Of a stretch of 64,000 nucleotides of DNA, positions 45,849 to 56,499 are shown in pieces. The position numbers and the translations under genes are program-made. This DNA comes from Alysiella sp. (GTDB taxonomy: Bacteria > Pseudomonadota > Gammaproteobacteria > Burkholderiales > Neisseriaceae), in assembly GCF_030525755.1 (NCBI RefSeq), contig NZ_JAUNEC010000001.1, positions 1 through 64,000 of the forward strand. The letters are read 5' to 3'. Position 1 is the first letter of the stretch. Each line of letters begins with the position of its first letter. The notes beneath the pieces were generated by a model. It saw only the letters and a list, made by a program, of their open reading frames with translations. It was not told the DNA's origin and made no database searches.

Positions 45849-46265
45849 TTATGGTATGCGTTTCCATTCTTGCGTACGACCGAATAGTGAGATACCCACA
45901 AAACCGCGAACTTCTAATATTTTACCGTCTTTGGATAAAGTGGCTTTGGCTTTGTAGGTTTCTCCGCCTTTGGGGTCAAAAATCTTGCCATCGGTGTAGC
46001 TGTGTTCATTTTTTTGTTTTAAATCCGTGAGTACACGCAGTCCAATTAAGGGTTGGGTATAGGCACATTGGGCGCATGATGCAGGTACACCTTCGGACAG
46101 TTGGACAATGGTTCCCACATAATGATTGCCTTCTTTTTCAATAGAAACAATGGCTTTTGGTTTTTTGCTTGTGTCATCAATGGTTTGCCATTTGCCTTCA
46201 ATGTTGGCGGAAATGCTGAATGCGCTGATGGTGGTAATGAGTGTGGTAAAAATGATTTTGTTCAT
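45849..46265 (-). CDS. DUF2147 secreted protein
   Basis: 138 residues. The N-terminus MNKIIFTTLITTISAFSISA is a signal peptide, and the mature part follows DUF2147: GKWQTIDDTSKKPKAIVSIE, a CAQC pair in VPASCAQCAYTQPLIGLRVL, DGKIFDPKGGETYKAKATLS, then LEVRGFVGISLFGRTQEWKR. The family forms a lipocalin-like small periplasmic or outer-membrane protein of unknown role. Its ATG overlaps the stop of the upstream small frame by four bases (ATGA), implying coupled expression. A Neisseria-like word (TTCAGACGGTCTGAA) lies just beyond the gene at 45790. Confidence 0.85.
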   Translation of the reverse strand: MNKIIFTTLITTISAFSISANIEGKWQTIDDTSKKPKAIVSIEKEGNHYVGTIVQLSEGVPASCAQCAYTQPLIGLRVLTDLKQKNEHSYTDGKIFDPKGGETYKAKATLSKDGKILEVRGFVGISLFGRTQEWKRIP

Positions 46266-46594
46266 GATATGGACTTTTGTGTTGTTGTGGATTTTTTATA
46301 AGACAGTTGGCTGCTTGAAAGGGGTTTGATGAACCATTTGATTTGGGCAAAATGTATGTTACCGTCATGTGAAACAACGGCATTTTGGGTATAATTCATG
46401 TAGGCAAGATTGTATTTAATCAGTAAATCAACCGCATGGCGTTTGCCTTCTATGCCTTTGTTCATCAGGTTGCGGATATCGGCTTCAATGATGTTGCTTG
46501 GTAAGTTTGTTTGGTTGCGTAAAGCATGGAGTACAGCAGCCAGATTGACGTGGGTTACTGTAAAATGAAAGACGTGGTTGCCTGTTGCCATCAT
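46262..46594 (-). CDS. Hypothetical protein, coupled to the DUF2147 gene
   Basis: 110 residues, not recognised. Soluble, with MMATGNHVFHFTVTHVNLAA at the start and the helical stretch NIIEADIRNLMNKGIEGKRH, then DLLIKYNLAYMNYTQNAVVS. The stop codon overlaps the ATG of the DUF2147 gene (ATGA), and the upstream CGGAATTA is a weak ribosome-binding site. The overlap argues for a real gene; absence of a known domain argues caution. Two ATGs in tandem at the start. Confidence 0.5.
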   Translation of the reverse strand: MMATGNHVFHFTVTHVNLAAVLHALRNQTNLPSNIIEADIRNLMNKGIEGKRHAVDLLIKYNLAYMNYTQNAVVSHDGNIHFAQIKWFIKPLSSSQLSYKKSTTTQKSIS

Positions 46595-46732
46595 TAATTC
46601 CGATTTTTCTGAAATTATTCAAGTTGCAGATTATAAATTCCTAATATGTGGATAGCAAGTGTAAAATATTGTTTGTTTTTTAGGGTTTGGTGGTTTGATT
46701 GTGTGTGTAAATATTTATTTATGTAAATTGAT

Positions 46733-46761
46733 TTGACTAATTTCAAGTTAACTTGTACTAT
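46733..46761 (+). promoter_or_regulatory. Promoter of the initiator tRNA gene
   Basis: TTGACT (46733-46738), 17-base spacer, TACTAT (46756-46761); the mature tRNA starts 16 bases after the -10. Confidence 0.65.
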
Positions 46762-46776
46762 TTAATTTCTTTCAGA

Positions 46777-46853
<77 letters not shown>

Positions 46854-46861
46854 AATTTTAA

Positions 46862-46886
46862 ACCGTCCATTTTGGGCGGTTTTTGT
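46862..46886 (+). terminator. Terminator of the initiator tRNA gene
   Basis: ACCGTCC (46862-46868) pairs with GGGCGGT (46874-46880, one G:T pair), followed by TTTTGTTTT. Confidence 0.85.
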
Positions 46887-46967
46887 TTTATTCTGTTTTG
46901 ACGTTTTATTATCTGTGCTTCATCAGGTATAATCACGGTAATTTTAACTTTCATTCCAGGGGTGGTC

Positions 46968-47834
46968 ATGTCTGACCAATCTGTTCGCGAAATCATCATT
47001 CATGGAACAACCAGTAATGGTAAAGTGTTCCGTCCTTCAGATTGGGCGGAGCGATTGTGTGGCATTCTTTCTTCGTTTAATAAGGAAAATCGCCTTGCTT
47101 ATCATGAATGGGTACACCCGATTTTGATTGATAAAGTTCGCTGCGTGGCGATTGATGCTAAATTGGAAGAAATCAATCCCAGTATGTTTCGTTTTTTGAT
47201 GGATTTTGCGGCAGACAATGATTTGCGCGTGATGCCTGCCGAAGATGTCATGGAAAAAAGCGAACAGGCAGAGTGCATCTTACCGCCACAGAATTTGGAA
47301 GAGGCGCAACGCCAATCGGTAGAAGATATTGCGGTTGCTGAAGCGGTAGCAGAGTATCGTGAGCAACAAAGCACGCAAAGTGTATTGCGTGAAATATTGC
47401 CTGCTGAAACGGCAACGGCTTTTGCGGCATTGAGTGTATTGCGTCCCATGCTTACCGATATTAATGGTTTTGTGGAGCAAGTCAATAAAATCCAGCGTGC
47501 ACAAGGCTATCGTTTATTGGGGATTTTTGAAGAAGGCAAAGCCAATGCGGTGGCGGTATGCGGTTTTCGTGAAGAAACGAATTTGGTTAGCGGACGACAC
47601 ATTCACATTGATGATTTTGTTACTGTGCCACAAAGTCGCAAACGCGGTTATGCCAGTCGTTTGTTGGCGGAAGTGCAACGTATTGCTGATGAAGCAGGCA
47701 TCATGCAACTGCATTTGGACAGTAATGTAAGCAGCGAACGTACGGTGGCGCATCGTGTGTATTTCCAACATGGTTTTGAAATCAACGCTTATCATTTTGT
47801 GCGCCACAGCGACAGCGAATTTAATCGTGATTAA
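46968..47834 (+). CDS. DUF3579-GNAT fusion acetyltransferase
   Basis: 288 residues in two parts. Residues ~5-90 are DUF3579 (REIIIHGTTSNGKVFRPSDW, ERLCGILSSFNKENRLAYHE), common as a small separate protein in beta-proteobacteria. After a helical, charged linker (about 95-145) comes a GNAT acetyltransferase domain, with the acetyl-CoA loop VPQSRKRGYASRLLAEVQRI and C-terminal VYFQHGFEINAYHFVR. Substrate unknown. Start ATG 46968 after CCAGGGGTGGTC; a GTG two codons upstream is possible. It follows the tRNA terminator and has its own TATAAT near 46929. Confidence 0.83.
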   Translation: MSDQSVREIIIHGTTSNGKVFRPSDWAERLCGILSSFNKENRLAYHEWVHPILIDKVRCVAIDAKLEEINPSMFRFLMDFAADNDLRVMPAEDVMEKSEQAECILPPQNLEEAQRQSVEDIAVAEAVAEYREQQSTQSVLREILPAETATAFAALSVLRPMLTDINGFVEQVNKIQRAQGYRLLGIFEEGKANAVAVCGFREETNLVSGRHIHIDDFVTVPQSRKRGYASRLLAEVQRIADEAGIMQLHLDSNVSSERTVAHRVYFQHGFEINAYHFVRHSDSEFNRD

Positions 47835-47897
47835 GAACCTATGTTCATCAGACAGCTCAAACGACCGTACATGACTTAACCAAGTCAATACCCAAAT

Positions 47898-47929
47898 GTT
47901 TCAGGCAGCATAGATAGGCTGCCTGAAAC
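47898..47929. terminator. Inverted DUS pair behind the GNAT gene
   Basis: GTTTCAGGCAGC (from 47898) pairs with GCTGCCTGAAAC (to 47929) around ATAGATAG. No U-run. Confidence 0.55.
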
Positions 47930-47987
47930 GCATTTTGAGAACGCAAAATGCGATTGATAACGTGTGTTTGGGATAGAAGTCATTGAT

Positions 47988-48076
47988 ATATAGTTGTAGT
48001 AGAATTGAAAAAGCAGTACAAGGCAACAATGTCCGCTGTGTACTGCTACTGCTTTTTCAATTCTGCGACCATATCA
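47988..48076. mobile_element. MITE-like repeat, family B, copy 3
   Basis: The best-kept copy. TATAGTTGTAGTAGAATTGAAAAAGCAGTACA at the left mirrors the complement of TATGGTCGCAGAATTGAAAAAGCAGTAGCAGTACA at the right, around a short core (AGGCAACAATGTCCGC). About 89 bases, no open frame, between the convergent 3' ends of the GNAT gene and thiC. Confidence 0.7.
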
Positions 48077-48081
48077 TAACC

Positions 48082-48115
48082 AAACAGGCTACCTGAAGCT
48101 TTTGGGTAGCCTGTT
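48082..48115. terminator. Inverted repeat with variant DUS behind thiC
   Basis: AAACAGGCTACC (48082-48093) pairs with GGTAGCCTGTTT (48104-48115). The left arm contains AGGCTACCTGAA, the Eikenella-type DUS form, instead of the dominant one. Presumed thiC terminator. Confidence 0.6.
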
Positions 48116-48137
48116 TGTGTTGGTGCAATCATGATAA

Positions 48138-50006
<1,869 letters not shown>

Positions 50007-50075
50007 TTACTCCTGTTGCTTTGTAAACAAAAAACAGAACAGAAGCCAATCCATTTGCATCAAATTGATTGATGG

Positions 50076-50110
50076 ACAAAAACATGGTTTTTAGGCTGCC
50101 TGAAAACCAT
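50076..50110 (-). terminator. Probable attenuator hairpin between TPP riboswitch and thiC
   Basis: On the minus strand ATGGTTTT (50110-50103) pairs with AAAACCAT (50091-50084) and is followed by GTTTTTG. The loop is a DUS core (CAGGCAGCCT). It is placed where a riboswitch terminator would sit, 36 nt after the aptamer and 80 nt before thiC. Confidence 0.55.
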
Positions 50111-50145
50111 TTAGTCCATCATCTTGATTAAAAAATAGATTGTGA

Positions 50146-50236
50146 AACGTGCCTACGCAAGCATTATCTTGTTCAGGTCGGGTATCATCTCAGCCGCTGG
50201 CAATCAGGAAAATGATTTTCAGGCAGCACCCCTGTT
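50146..50236 (-). ncRNA. TPP riboswitch (THI element)
   Basis: The minus strand reads AGGGGTGC, then after an extended P3 arm GGCTGAGATGATACCC, ACCTGAACAAGATAATGC and TTGCGTAGG. These are the conserved pieces of the thiamin pyrophosphate aptamer (GGGGUGC, CUGAGA, ACCC, ACCUGA, GAUAAUGC, GCGUAGG) in correct order. The P3 arm contains a ten-base DUS core (GCTGCCTGAA). It lies 142 bases upstream of thiC, whose expression it should turn down when thiamin pyrophosphate is plentiful. Confidence 0.92.
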
Positions 50237-50417
50237 TCTGTGGCGCGAATATGCGTGTTTTTGAGTAGCTTGTCAAGCAAAATTACCAACTACTACATCG
50301 CTGTTCTCAAAAAGAAATTGCTTGAATAGACCACTCAAAATTACAATCAAGGTTTTTCAGGCTGCTTGAAACGGCTTTCAGGCAGCCTGTAATCATGAAT
50401 GACTTTAAGGACAAATC

Positions 50418-51830
50418 ATGTCAAGCAATGTTCATGCGATGCCCCCTGTTTCGCGTTTTTTACCTGTGCTTTTGGCTTTGGCGGTTTTCATGCAAATGTT
50501 GGACTCAACGGTATTGAATACCGCCTTGCCCAGCATGGCAAACGATTTGGGTAAATCGCCATTGCAAATGCAATCTGCAATCGTCTCTTATGCTTTAACG
50601 CTGGCTTTGATGATGCCATTAAGTGGTTTTTTGTGCGACCGTTATGGTACGCGACAGGTTTTTTTCATTGCGCTGTTGGTGTTTGTGGCGGGGTCGGTTT
50701 TGTGTGCTGCTGCCCCTAATTTGTCCACTTTGGTTATTGCACGCATTGTGCAGGGTCTAGGTGGTGCGATGTTGGCACCTTTACCGCGTTTGGTCATTAT
50801 GCGTGCTTACGACAAAAGCCGTTTGGTCAGCATGATGAATTTTGTGATTATGCCTGCTTTGATTGGACCTGTTATCGGTCCTGTGGTGGGTGGTTATTTG
50901 GTGGAGTACGCTTCTTGGCATTGGATTTTTTTGATTAACCTGCCTTTTGGTTTACTGGCTGCATGGTTCACATTGAAAATTATGCCTGATTTTCGGGGTC
51001 TACAAGAAGGCAAACGCCATTTTGATTTAACAGGTTTTTTGCTGTTTGGTGGCGGTGCAGCAGGACTGAGTTTGGCGGTAGAAGTGGCGCAACACGAGAA
51101 CGCGCAACTGTTTTCTGCTTTATGCGCCTTGCTTTCATTTTGGGCTTTGGGTTTGTATTGGCGACACAGCCAGATTGACCCACAACCGTTATACGGACGA
51201 GATTTATTGGCAGTACGCACATTTCGCTTGGGTTTATCGGGCAATTTAGCCAGTCGATTGGGTATGAGTGCCGTCCCGTTTTTGTTGCCCCTTTTGTTGC
51301 AAGTGGGCTTTGGGCGCGGCGCAGCTGAAGCAGGCTGGGCTTTGGTGCCTGTGGCATTGGCAACCATTGCCGCCAAACCCTTGATTCAACCTTTGATGCG
51401 GCGTTTGGGCTATCGCCGTTTATTGATGGTCAATACCTGTTTGATTGGCATGATTATCGCCTCTTTCGCGCTCACAACCGCCACAACACCTTGGTGGATT
51501 TTGTTGTCGCAGTTAATTGCTTTGGGTGTGTGTAATTCCATTCAATTCACCAGTATGAACACGCTCACTTTGGCGGATTTGCGCCCCGTTCAGGCAGCCA
51601 GCGGTACCAGTTTAATGACGGTTAATCAACAGCTTGCCATTGGATTTGGCATTGCATTGGGTGCTGCCATGCTGCAATATTTCAGTCAAACACCCCTGTT
51701 AGATGGCACCATACAAACGGGTTTCCGTTGTACTTTTGTGGCTATGGGCAGTATGACGGTCTTGGCAAGCCTGATTTTTGCGCGTTTACATAGAAAAGAT
51801 GGCGAAAATTTATTATGGTCGCAGAAGTAA
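50418..51830 (+). CDS. MFS transporter, DHA2 drug:H+ antiporter type (MdtD-like)
   Basis: 470 residues, fourteen predicted membrane helices. Motif A appears as GFLCDRYGTRQVFFIAL, with LDSTVLNTALPSMANDLG in helix 1 (motif D1) and the antiporter motif C-like GPVIGPVVGGYLVEYASWHW. These place it in the DHA2 (14-helix) multidrug exporter class, close to MdtD. Substrate unknown. Start ATG 50418 after AAGGACAAATC. The 180 bases upstream contain two DUS words, and TTTTTGAG/CTCAAAAA arms 40 bases apart at 50258-50313. Convergent with the protease gene. Confidence 0.87.
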   Translation: MSSNVHAMPPVSRFLPVLLALAVFMQMLDSTVLNTALPSMANDLGKSPLQMQSAIVSYALTLALMMPLSGFLCDRYGTRQVFFIALLVFVAGSVLCAAAPNLSTLVIARIVQGLGGAMLAPLPRLVIMRAYDKSRLVSMMNFVIMPALIGPVIGPVVGGYLVEYASWHWIFLINLPFGLLAAWFTLKIMPDFRGLQEGKRHFDLTGFLLFGGGAAGLSLAVEVAQHENAQLFSALCALLSFWALGLYWRHSQIDPQPLYGRDLLAVRTFRLGLSGNLASRLGMSAVPFLLPLLLQVGFGRGAAEAGWALVPVALATIAAKPLIQPLMRRLGYRRLLMVNTCLIGMIIASFALTTATTPWWILLSQLIALGVCNSIQFTSMNTLTLADLRPVQAASGTSLMTVNQQLAIGFGIALGAAMLQYFSQTPLLDGTIQTGFRCTFVAMGSMTVLASLIFARLHRKDGENLLWSQK

Positions 51831-51893
51831 AATGTGGTGAACCCGATGGAAAATAGGAAACAATGTAGGGTGTAACAACCATGAAATGCCAAA

Positions 51894-51934
51894 AGGCTGC
51901 CTGAAAACCCAGAGATTGGATTTTCAGGCGGCCT
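51894..51934. terminator. Inverted DUS pair between convergent MFS and ctpA genes
   Basis: AGGCTGCCTGAAAA (51894-51907) faces TTTTCAGGCGGCCT (51921-51934). The right arm carries a single change (GGCGGCC), leaving one mismatch in an otherwise perfect stem. Confidence 0.6.
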
Positions 51935-51969
51935 AGATGACGTGTTGAAACATTAAAATTTCGGGTAAT

Positions 51970-53496
51970 TTATTTTTTATTGTTGCTTTTGTTTTTATCG
52001 GCGGCAGTCTTTTCTGCTGCCAGACCCAATGATTTTTGCCAGTCAGCAGGGTTTTTTAATAAATCCAGTGCTTTACGAAGTTGTTCGTCTTTGGCAGGGT
52101 TGGGAATGCGGCGTGAAGATAAGTTTTCATCACTTGTATCTTTGTTGTTTTTGCTGTTTTGGGCAGTATCCGATGCGGATTGTGGGTGAGGTTCAGATAC
52201 AGGTTGTGCTTGGTCTGCCTGTTCCAGCACACCACCTTTGACATCGTCTTCGCCCAAAGGATTGCTGATGTGTCCGCCTAAATCGGCTTCACGGCTTTCA
52301 AAAGTACGGTTTTTGTCTTGTACTTCTACATCAGGCACAATGCCTGTGGCTTGAATGGAACGGTCGTTTGGTGTGTAATACAATGCGGTGGTAATTTTCA
52401 TTGCGCCACCATTGGAAAGTGGCAGAACCGATTGTACCGAACCTTTGCCGAAGCTGCGTGTCCCGACAATCACGGCGCGTTTGTGGTCTTGTAATGCACC
52501 TGCCACAATTTCCGATGCAGAAGCTGAACCTGAATTGATGAGTACTGTAATTGGTATATTCTTGATTTCAGGAGGTAATTTTGCCAATGGGTCGGTGCCT
52601 GCTACCAGTAAATAATCTTCGGGGCGGGCTTTGAGCAGCATACCTTGACGGTTGTCTCGTCCTTTGGTACTGACTACAGTGGTATCGCGGTTTAAAAATA
52701 CCGCTGAAACGCCGACCGCGCCATTGAGTAAACCCCCTGGGTCATCACGCAAATCCAATACCAAGCCTTTTAGTGGTGCTTGATTTTCTTGACTTAATGC
52801 TACAATGGCATCGGCAACTGATGGTACGGTGCGTTCTTGAAATTGGGAGACGCGCACATAACCGTAACCGTTTTCCAAAAGATGATGTCGTACACTTTTA
52901 ACCTTAATAATGGCGCGCGTAAGATGAACCACAATCGGTTTGGGTGCGTCTTTGCGCGATAAAGTCAGTGTGATTTTGGTGCCTGGTTTGCCGCGCATTT
53001 TTTTTACCGCATCGCTGACACTCATGCCCCGAGTAGATTCATTGTCTATTTTCACAATGAAATCGCCGCTCTTCACACCCGCGCGTTCGGCTGGTGTGTC
53101 TTCAATTGGCGCAACCACTTTCACAAAGCCATCTTCTTGACCGATTTCCATGCCCAAGCCACCAAATTCGCCGCTGGTGCTTTCTTTCATGTCGGCAAAA
53201 CCTTTTTTATCCATGTATTCGGAATGTGGGTCAAGACCTGAAACCATGCCTTTCATGGCATTTTCCAGCAGTTTTTCATCTTTTTCTGCACTAACGTAAT
53301 TGGCTTTGATTTGACTGTACACTTCTGCCATAGTACGCAAAGATTGAATGGGCAAGGCTTCACTTTGTTGAACAGATTGACTGGTTTCGTTTTTTTTGTC
53401 ATCAGCAGCGAGACTTTGTATGCTGATGCTCAATGCGACACCACTAATAGCACCTGCGGTGTAAAGGGCGATTTTTTTCCAAGTGTGCTGGGACAT
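51970..53496 (-). CDS. Carboxy-terminal processing protease (S41 family, CtpA/Prc)
   Basis: 508-residue exported serine protease. The signal or anchor is KKIALYTAGAISGVALSISI, followed by a PDZ domain (about 90-180, GGLGMEIGQEDGFVKVVAPI and GVKSGDFIVKID). The S41 catalytic core has INSGSASASEIVAGALQDHK with the serine and GTRSFGKGSVQSVLPL with the lysine. A C-terminal charged tail ends KSNNKK. Such proteases trim periplasmic or outer-membrane proteins such as penicillin-binding protein partners. The ribosome-binding site is weak (AGAGAAAACAATC). It stands alone, convergent with the MFS gene. Confidence 0.92.
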   Translation of the reverse strand: MSQHTWKKIALYTAGAISGVALSISIQSLAADDKKNETSQSVQQSEALPIQSLRTMAEVYSQIKANYVSAEKDEKLLENAMKGMVSGLDPHSEYMDKKGFADMKESTSGEFGGLGMEIGQEDGFVKVVAPIEDTPAERAGVKSGDFIVKIDNESTRGMSVSDAVKKMRGKPGTKITLTLSRKDAPKPIVVHLTRAIIKVKSVRHHLLENGYGYVRVSQFQERTVPSVADAIVALSQENQAPLKGLVLDLRDDPGGLLNGAVGVSAVFLNRDTTVVSTKGRDNRQGMLLKARPEDYLLVAGTDPLAKLPPEIKNIPITVLINSGSASASEIVAGALQDHKRAVIVGTRSFGKGSVQSVLPLSNGGAMKITTALYYTPNDRSIQATGIVPDVEVQDKNRTFESREADLGGHISNPLGEDDVKGGVLEQADQAQPVSEPHPQSASDTAQNSKNNKDTSDENLSSRRIPNPAKDEQLRKALDLLKNPADWQKSLGLAAEKTAADKNKSNNKK

Positions 53497-53732
53497 GATT
53501 GTTTTCTCTGTCTGTGAATGACGTTCAGGCTGCCTGAAACGAAAAGCCGTAAGATTAGGCGATTTTGTGCTTTGTGAAAAGGGTAAAGTGGTAAAAATAA
53601 GGAAAAAATTGATGAAAGACGTTTCAGGCAGCCTGATTTATGGCATATTTGAAAATTATCGTGTTAAATGGGTTTTGTGCTAAAATCATGAATTTGACGC
53701 TGTGATTGGCGGTATTTTTTTGAAAAAACGTT

Positions 53733-54545
53733 ATGTATCAAAAACATCAACAAGGTAAAGCGGTAATTGCATTTATGGCAGGTACGGTGGTGGCATTGGT
53801 TGCCATTGCTGCCATGTTGCTGACTTTAAATCAAAATGGTGAAAGTACGTTCAGGCAGCCTGAAATGGTGCAACGTGCCAAAGAACCCGAAATTTTAACC
53901 CCAAATAATGTGTCGCAGGCACCGGTGGTTCAATCTTATGAGCCAATGCCATCAGCCAGTATGGTAACGGATAATGTGCCTGTGTCATCGTCTGCGGTGG
54001 CAGCTGTGCCAGCAAAAAATGGGACTGTGGCTTCGCAGCCTGAATCAAGTGAAGTACCTGCTCAAACGCCTGTGCTGCCCATTAAGGCTTCCGAGCCAAT
54101 TGCATTGGTGGTTAAGCCTGAAAAAACATCACCCAAAATGGATACGCGTCCTGCCAAAGTGAAAGAAGAAACCACAGAAGTCAAACCTTTGGTACAAGAT
54201 ATTTTGGATACGGGAGATATGGATAAGGCGCGTGCATTGGCAACACAGCGTGAAAACCGCACCAAGCAGCCTGTTGTGGAACAGAGTGCGAAGTCTTCTC
54301 AAAATCAGGCAAAAAAATCAGGCGATGTGAAAAGCATTCAAGTGGGGGCATTCAGCAATCGTCAAGCAGCAGAAAAACAGCGCGCGCTTGTGGCTTTGGA
54401 AGGGGTGGAAACTCGGGTTGTTGCTGTACAGGCTAATGGTAAAACCGTTTATCGTGTGCAAACTGCACCTTTATCAGAAAAACAAGCCGAACAAGTGAAA
54501 AAAAATTTAAGTAATAAGGGTGTGGATACTTATACACACAAATAA
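53733..54545 (+). CDS. SPOR-domain membrane protein (FtsN/DedD-like)
   Basis: 270 residues. One N-terminal membrane helix (VIAFMAGTVVALVAIAAMLL), a long Pro/Val/Glu-rich periplasmic linker (about 40-190), and a C-terminal SPOR domain (DVKSIQVGAFSNRQAAEKQR, VYRVQTAPLSEKQAEQVK). SPOR domains bind septal peptidoglycan stripped of stem peptides, so a division-site role is likely. Placed 13 bases upstream of dsbA, as in Neisseria. A DUS-like word encodes FRQPEM near the start. Confidence 0.88.
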   Translation: MYQKHQQGKAVIAFMAGTVVALVAIAAMLLTLNQNGESTFRQPEMVQRAKEPEILTPNNVSQAPVVQSYEPMPSASMVTDNVPVSSSAVAAVPAKNGTVASQPESSEVPAQTPVLPIKASEPIALVVKPEKTSPKMDTRPAKVKEETTEVKPLVQDILDTGDMDKARALATQRENRTKQPVVEQSAKSSQNQAKKSGDVKSIQVGAFSNRQAAEKQRALVALEGVETRVVAVQANGKTVYRVQTAPLSEKQAEQVKKNLSNKGVDTYTHK

Positions 54546-54558
54546 ATGAAAGGAATCA

Positions 54559-55290
54559 ATGATGAAAAACATCAAAAAAACTGTTTTGGCGGTTTCATTG
54601 CTTTTGGGTTTGAATGTGTCTGTTCAGGCAGCCACGCAAGGTGTGGACTATGAATTGCAACAACCTGCGTTCAAACAAGTGCAAGCCGATAATAAAGTGG
54701 AAGTATTGGAATTTTTTGCTTATTGGTGTCCACATTGTGCCGATTTGGAGCCTGTGATTGCGCGTCATGTGAAAACATTTGCGGCAGACACCTATTTCCG
54801 TACTGAACATGTGGTATGGGAACCCAGTCGTGATGTGGGTTTTGCGGTGCTTGCGGCTGCAGTCAATCAAACGGGTTTGAAAGACCAAGCCAATGCAGCC
54901 ATTTTTCAGGCAACCGTTAAAGAACGTAAAAATTTAGGAGAGCCCGATGTATTTAAAAAATGGGTGGTAGAGCAGAAGGCATTTGATGGTAAAAAACTGT
55001 TGGCTGCTTATGAGTCATTTGGCGCACAAACACGAGCTAAAAAAATGGCGGGTTTTACTGAAGAATACAATATCCAAAGCACGCCAACCGTGATTGTGGG
55101 TGGTAAATACGTTGTTTCTTTTAAAAATGGCTACGAACAAGGCATGAAAACAATTGATGAATTGATTCAAAAAGTGCGTGAAGAGCGTGGACTGAAAACA
55201 CCTGCTGTAAAACCACAAACCGAAGTGCAATCTGCTGCACCTGTGATTCGCAGTCGTGGTGTGGGCTTTGCCAATGCTGCAAACCGTTAA
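54559..55290 (+). CDS. dsbA: Thiol:disulfide interchange protein DsbA
   Basis: Periplasmic oxidase that forms disulfides in exported proteins. Signal peptide MMKNIKKTVLAVSLLLGLNV with cleavage after VQAA, thioredoxin/DsbA fold with EVLEFFAYWCPHCADLEPVI (active-site CPHC), helical insert, and the cis-proline in STPTVIVGGKYVVSFKNGY. 243 residues from the first of two adjacent ATGs (54559, 54562); the AGGA site suits the second at least as well. The C-terminal 40 residues (PAVKPQTEVQSAAPVIRSRG) are a non-conserved tail. Downstream of the SPOR gene, probably one transcript. Confidence 0.95.
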   Translation: MMKNIKKTVLAVSLLLGLNVSVQAATQGVDYELQQPAFKQVQADNKVEVLEFFAYWCPHCADLEPVIARHVKTFAADTYFRTEHVVWEPSRDVGFAVLAAAVNQTGLKDQANAAIFQATVKERKNLGEPDVFKKWVVEQKAFDGKKLLAAYESFGAQTRAKKMAGFTEEYNIQSTPTVIVGGKYVVSFKNGYEQGMKTIDELIQKVREERGLKTPAVKPQTEVQSAAPVIRSRGVGFANAANR

Positions 55291-55322
55291 TCCCATTATT
55301 TGAGCTTCTTGATAATGTGTTG

Positions 55323-55360
55323 TTTCAGGCAGCCTGTCATCGCAATCAGGCTGCCTGAAA
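55323..55360. terminator. Inverted DUS pair behind dsbA
   Basis: TTTCAGGCAGCCTG (55323-55336) pairs with CAGGCTGCCTGAAA (55347-55360), ten-base loop. Confidence 0.65.
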
Positions 55361-55368
55361 AGCCATTT

Positions 55369-55463
55369 TAGTGTGTTGCAGTTAAATCAGGACAAGGCGA
55401 CAACGACCGCCGTGTACATCTAACACTGGCAATGCTGTACTGGTTTAAATTGAATGCACCATA
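55369..55463. mobile_element. MITE-like repeat, family A, copy 2
   Basis: Inverse orientation to the copy at 14126. Complemented, it reads TATGGTGCATTCAATTTAAA, then CCAGTACAGC, GTGTACACGGCGGTCGTTG and TCGCCTTGTCCTGATTTAAC. The two copies agree over both ends and the core but differ in the middle. 95 bases, between dsbA and uppP, directly upstream of the uppP promoter region. Confidence 0.65.
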
Positions 55464-55515
55464 AATGATTGATGTTTGTTTTATATCAATGCAATAGACC
55501 AATGAATAAAGGAAT

Positions 55516-56337
55516 ATGGACTTTATCCTGATTTTTAAAGCCTTGCTCATGGGCGTGATTGAAGGCTTAACCGAATTCTTACCCATATCCAGTACAGGGC
55601 ATTTGATTGTGTTCGGTTCATTATTGGATTTTCGTGGTAAAGAGAACGTGTTTGAAATCGCCATTCAGCTTGGGGCGATATTGGCTGTGTTGTCTGAATA
55701 CCGACAACGTTTTGCTCATGTTTTCAAAAACATCGGCAAAGACCCAATCGTAAACCGTTTTGTGCTGAATTTGGCTGTGGCATTTGTACCAGCTGCCGTA
55801 GTGGGGTTGTTATTGGGTAAACACATTGAAAAATTATTGTTCAACCCAATCAGCGTGGCTGCGGCATTGGTTGTAGGCGGTTTACTGATTATTTGGATTG
55901 AAAAACGAGCCCAATATCAAACTATTAAGGTTCAGCGCGTGGACGATATGCGAATGCGCGATGCGTTGGCAGTAGGTGTGGCGCAAATTCTCGCGCTCAT
56001 ACCTGGTACGTCGCGTTCAGGCAGCACCATTATGGGGGGTATGTGGTGGGGTATAGAACGCAAAGCTGCTACCGAATTTTCTTTTTTTCTTGCTGTGCCG
56101 ATGATGATTGCGGCAACCGCATACAAATTGCTCAAACATCATGATGCCTTTACTCGAGATGACCTTGGCTTGATTGTGGTGGGACTTGTAGCCGCTTTTT
56201 TCTCTGCATTGCTTGCGGTTAAAGCACTTTTGCGTTTTGTGGCAAGCCGAAACTATTTGCCCTTTGCTTATTATAGAATTGCGTTTGGTGGTGTGATTTT
56301 ATTAAGTTATTACTTGGATTGGGTTAAATGGGATTAG
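55516..56337 (+). CDS. uppP: Undecaprenyl-diphosphate phosphatase
   Basis: Inner-membrane phosphatase that recycles the lipid carrier of cell-wall synthesis (BacA type). The two diagnostic motifs are present: [20 protein letters not shown] (residues 13-32) and the second [18 protein letters not shown] near residue 159. About eight membrane helices; 273 residues, normal length. The second motif is encoded by a DUS-like word (TTCAGGCAGCACC). Single gene with a weak ribosome-binding site (AAAGGAAT). Confidence 0.96.
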   Translation: MDFILIFKALLMGVIEGLTEFLPISSTGHLIVFGSLLDFRGKENVFEIAIQLGAILAVLSEYRQRFAHVFKNIGKDPIVNRFVLNLAVAFVPAAVVGLLLGKHIEKLLFNPISVAAALVVGGLLIIWIEKRAQYQTIKVQRVDDMRMRDALAVGVAQILALIPGTSRSGSTIMGGMWWGIERKAATEFSFFLAVPMMIAATAYKLLKHHDAFTRDDLGLIVVGLVAAFFSALLAVKALLRFVASRNYLPFAYYRIAFGGVILLSYYLDWVKWD

Positions 56338-56499
56338 TTTGACCCACAAAACACAAATGGCAACACCTCATTAAAATTTTTTAAGTAAACTATTTTCAAA
56401 ATGGGTGTTTTCAGCGAAAATAACACATTAAATAAAATAAACATGATAATATCATGCTGTCTGAATAAAATAGGCGGCTAATGGGAAAGAGATATCATT

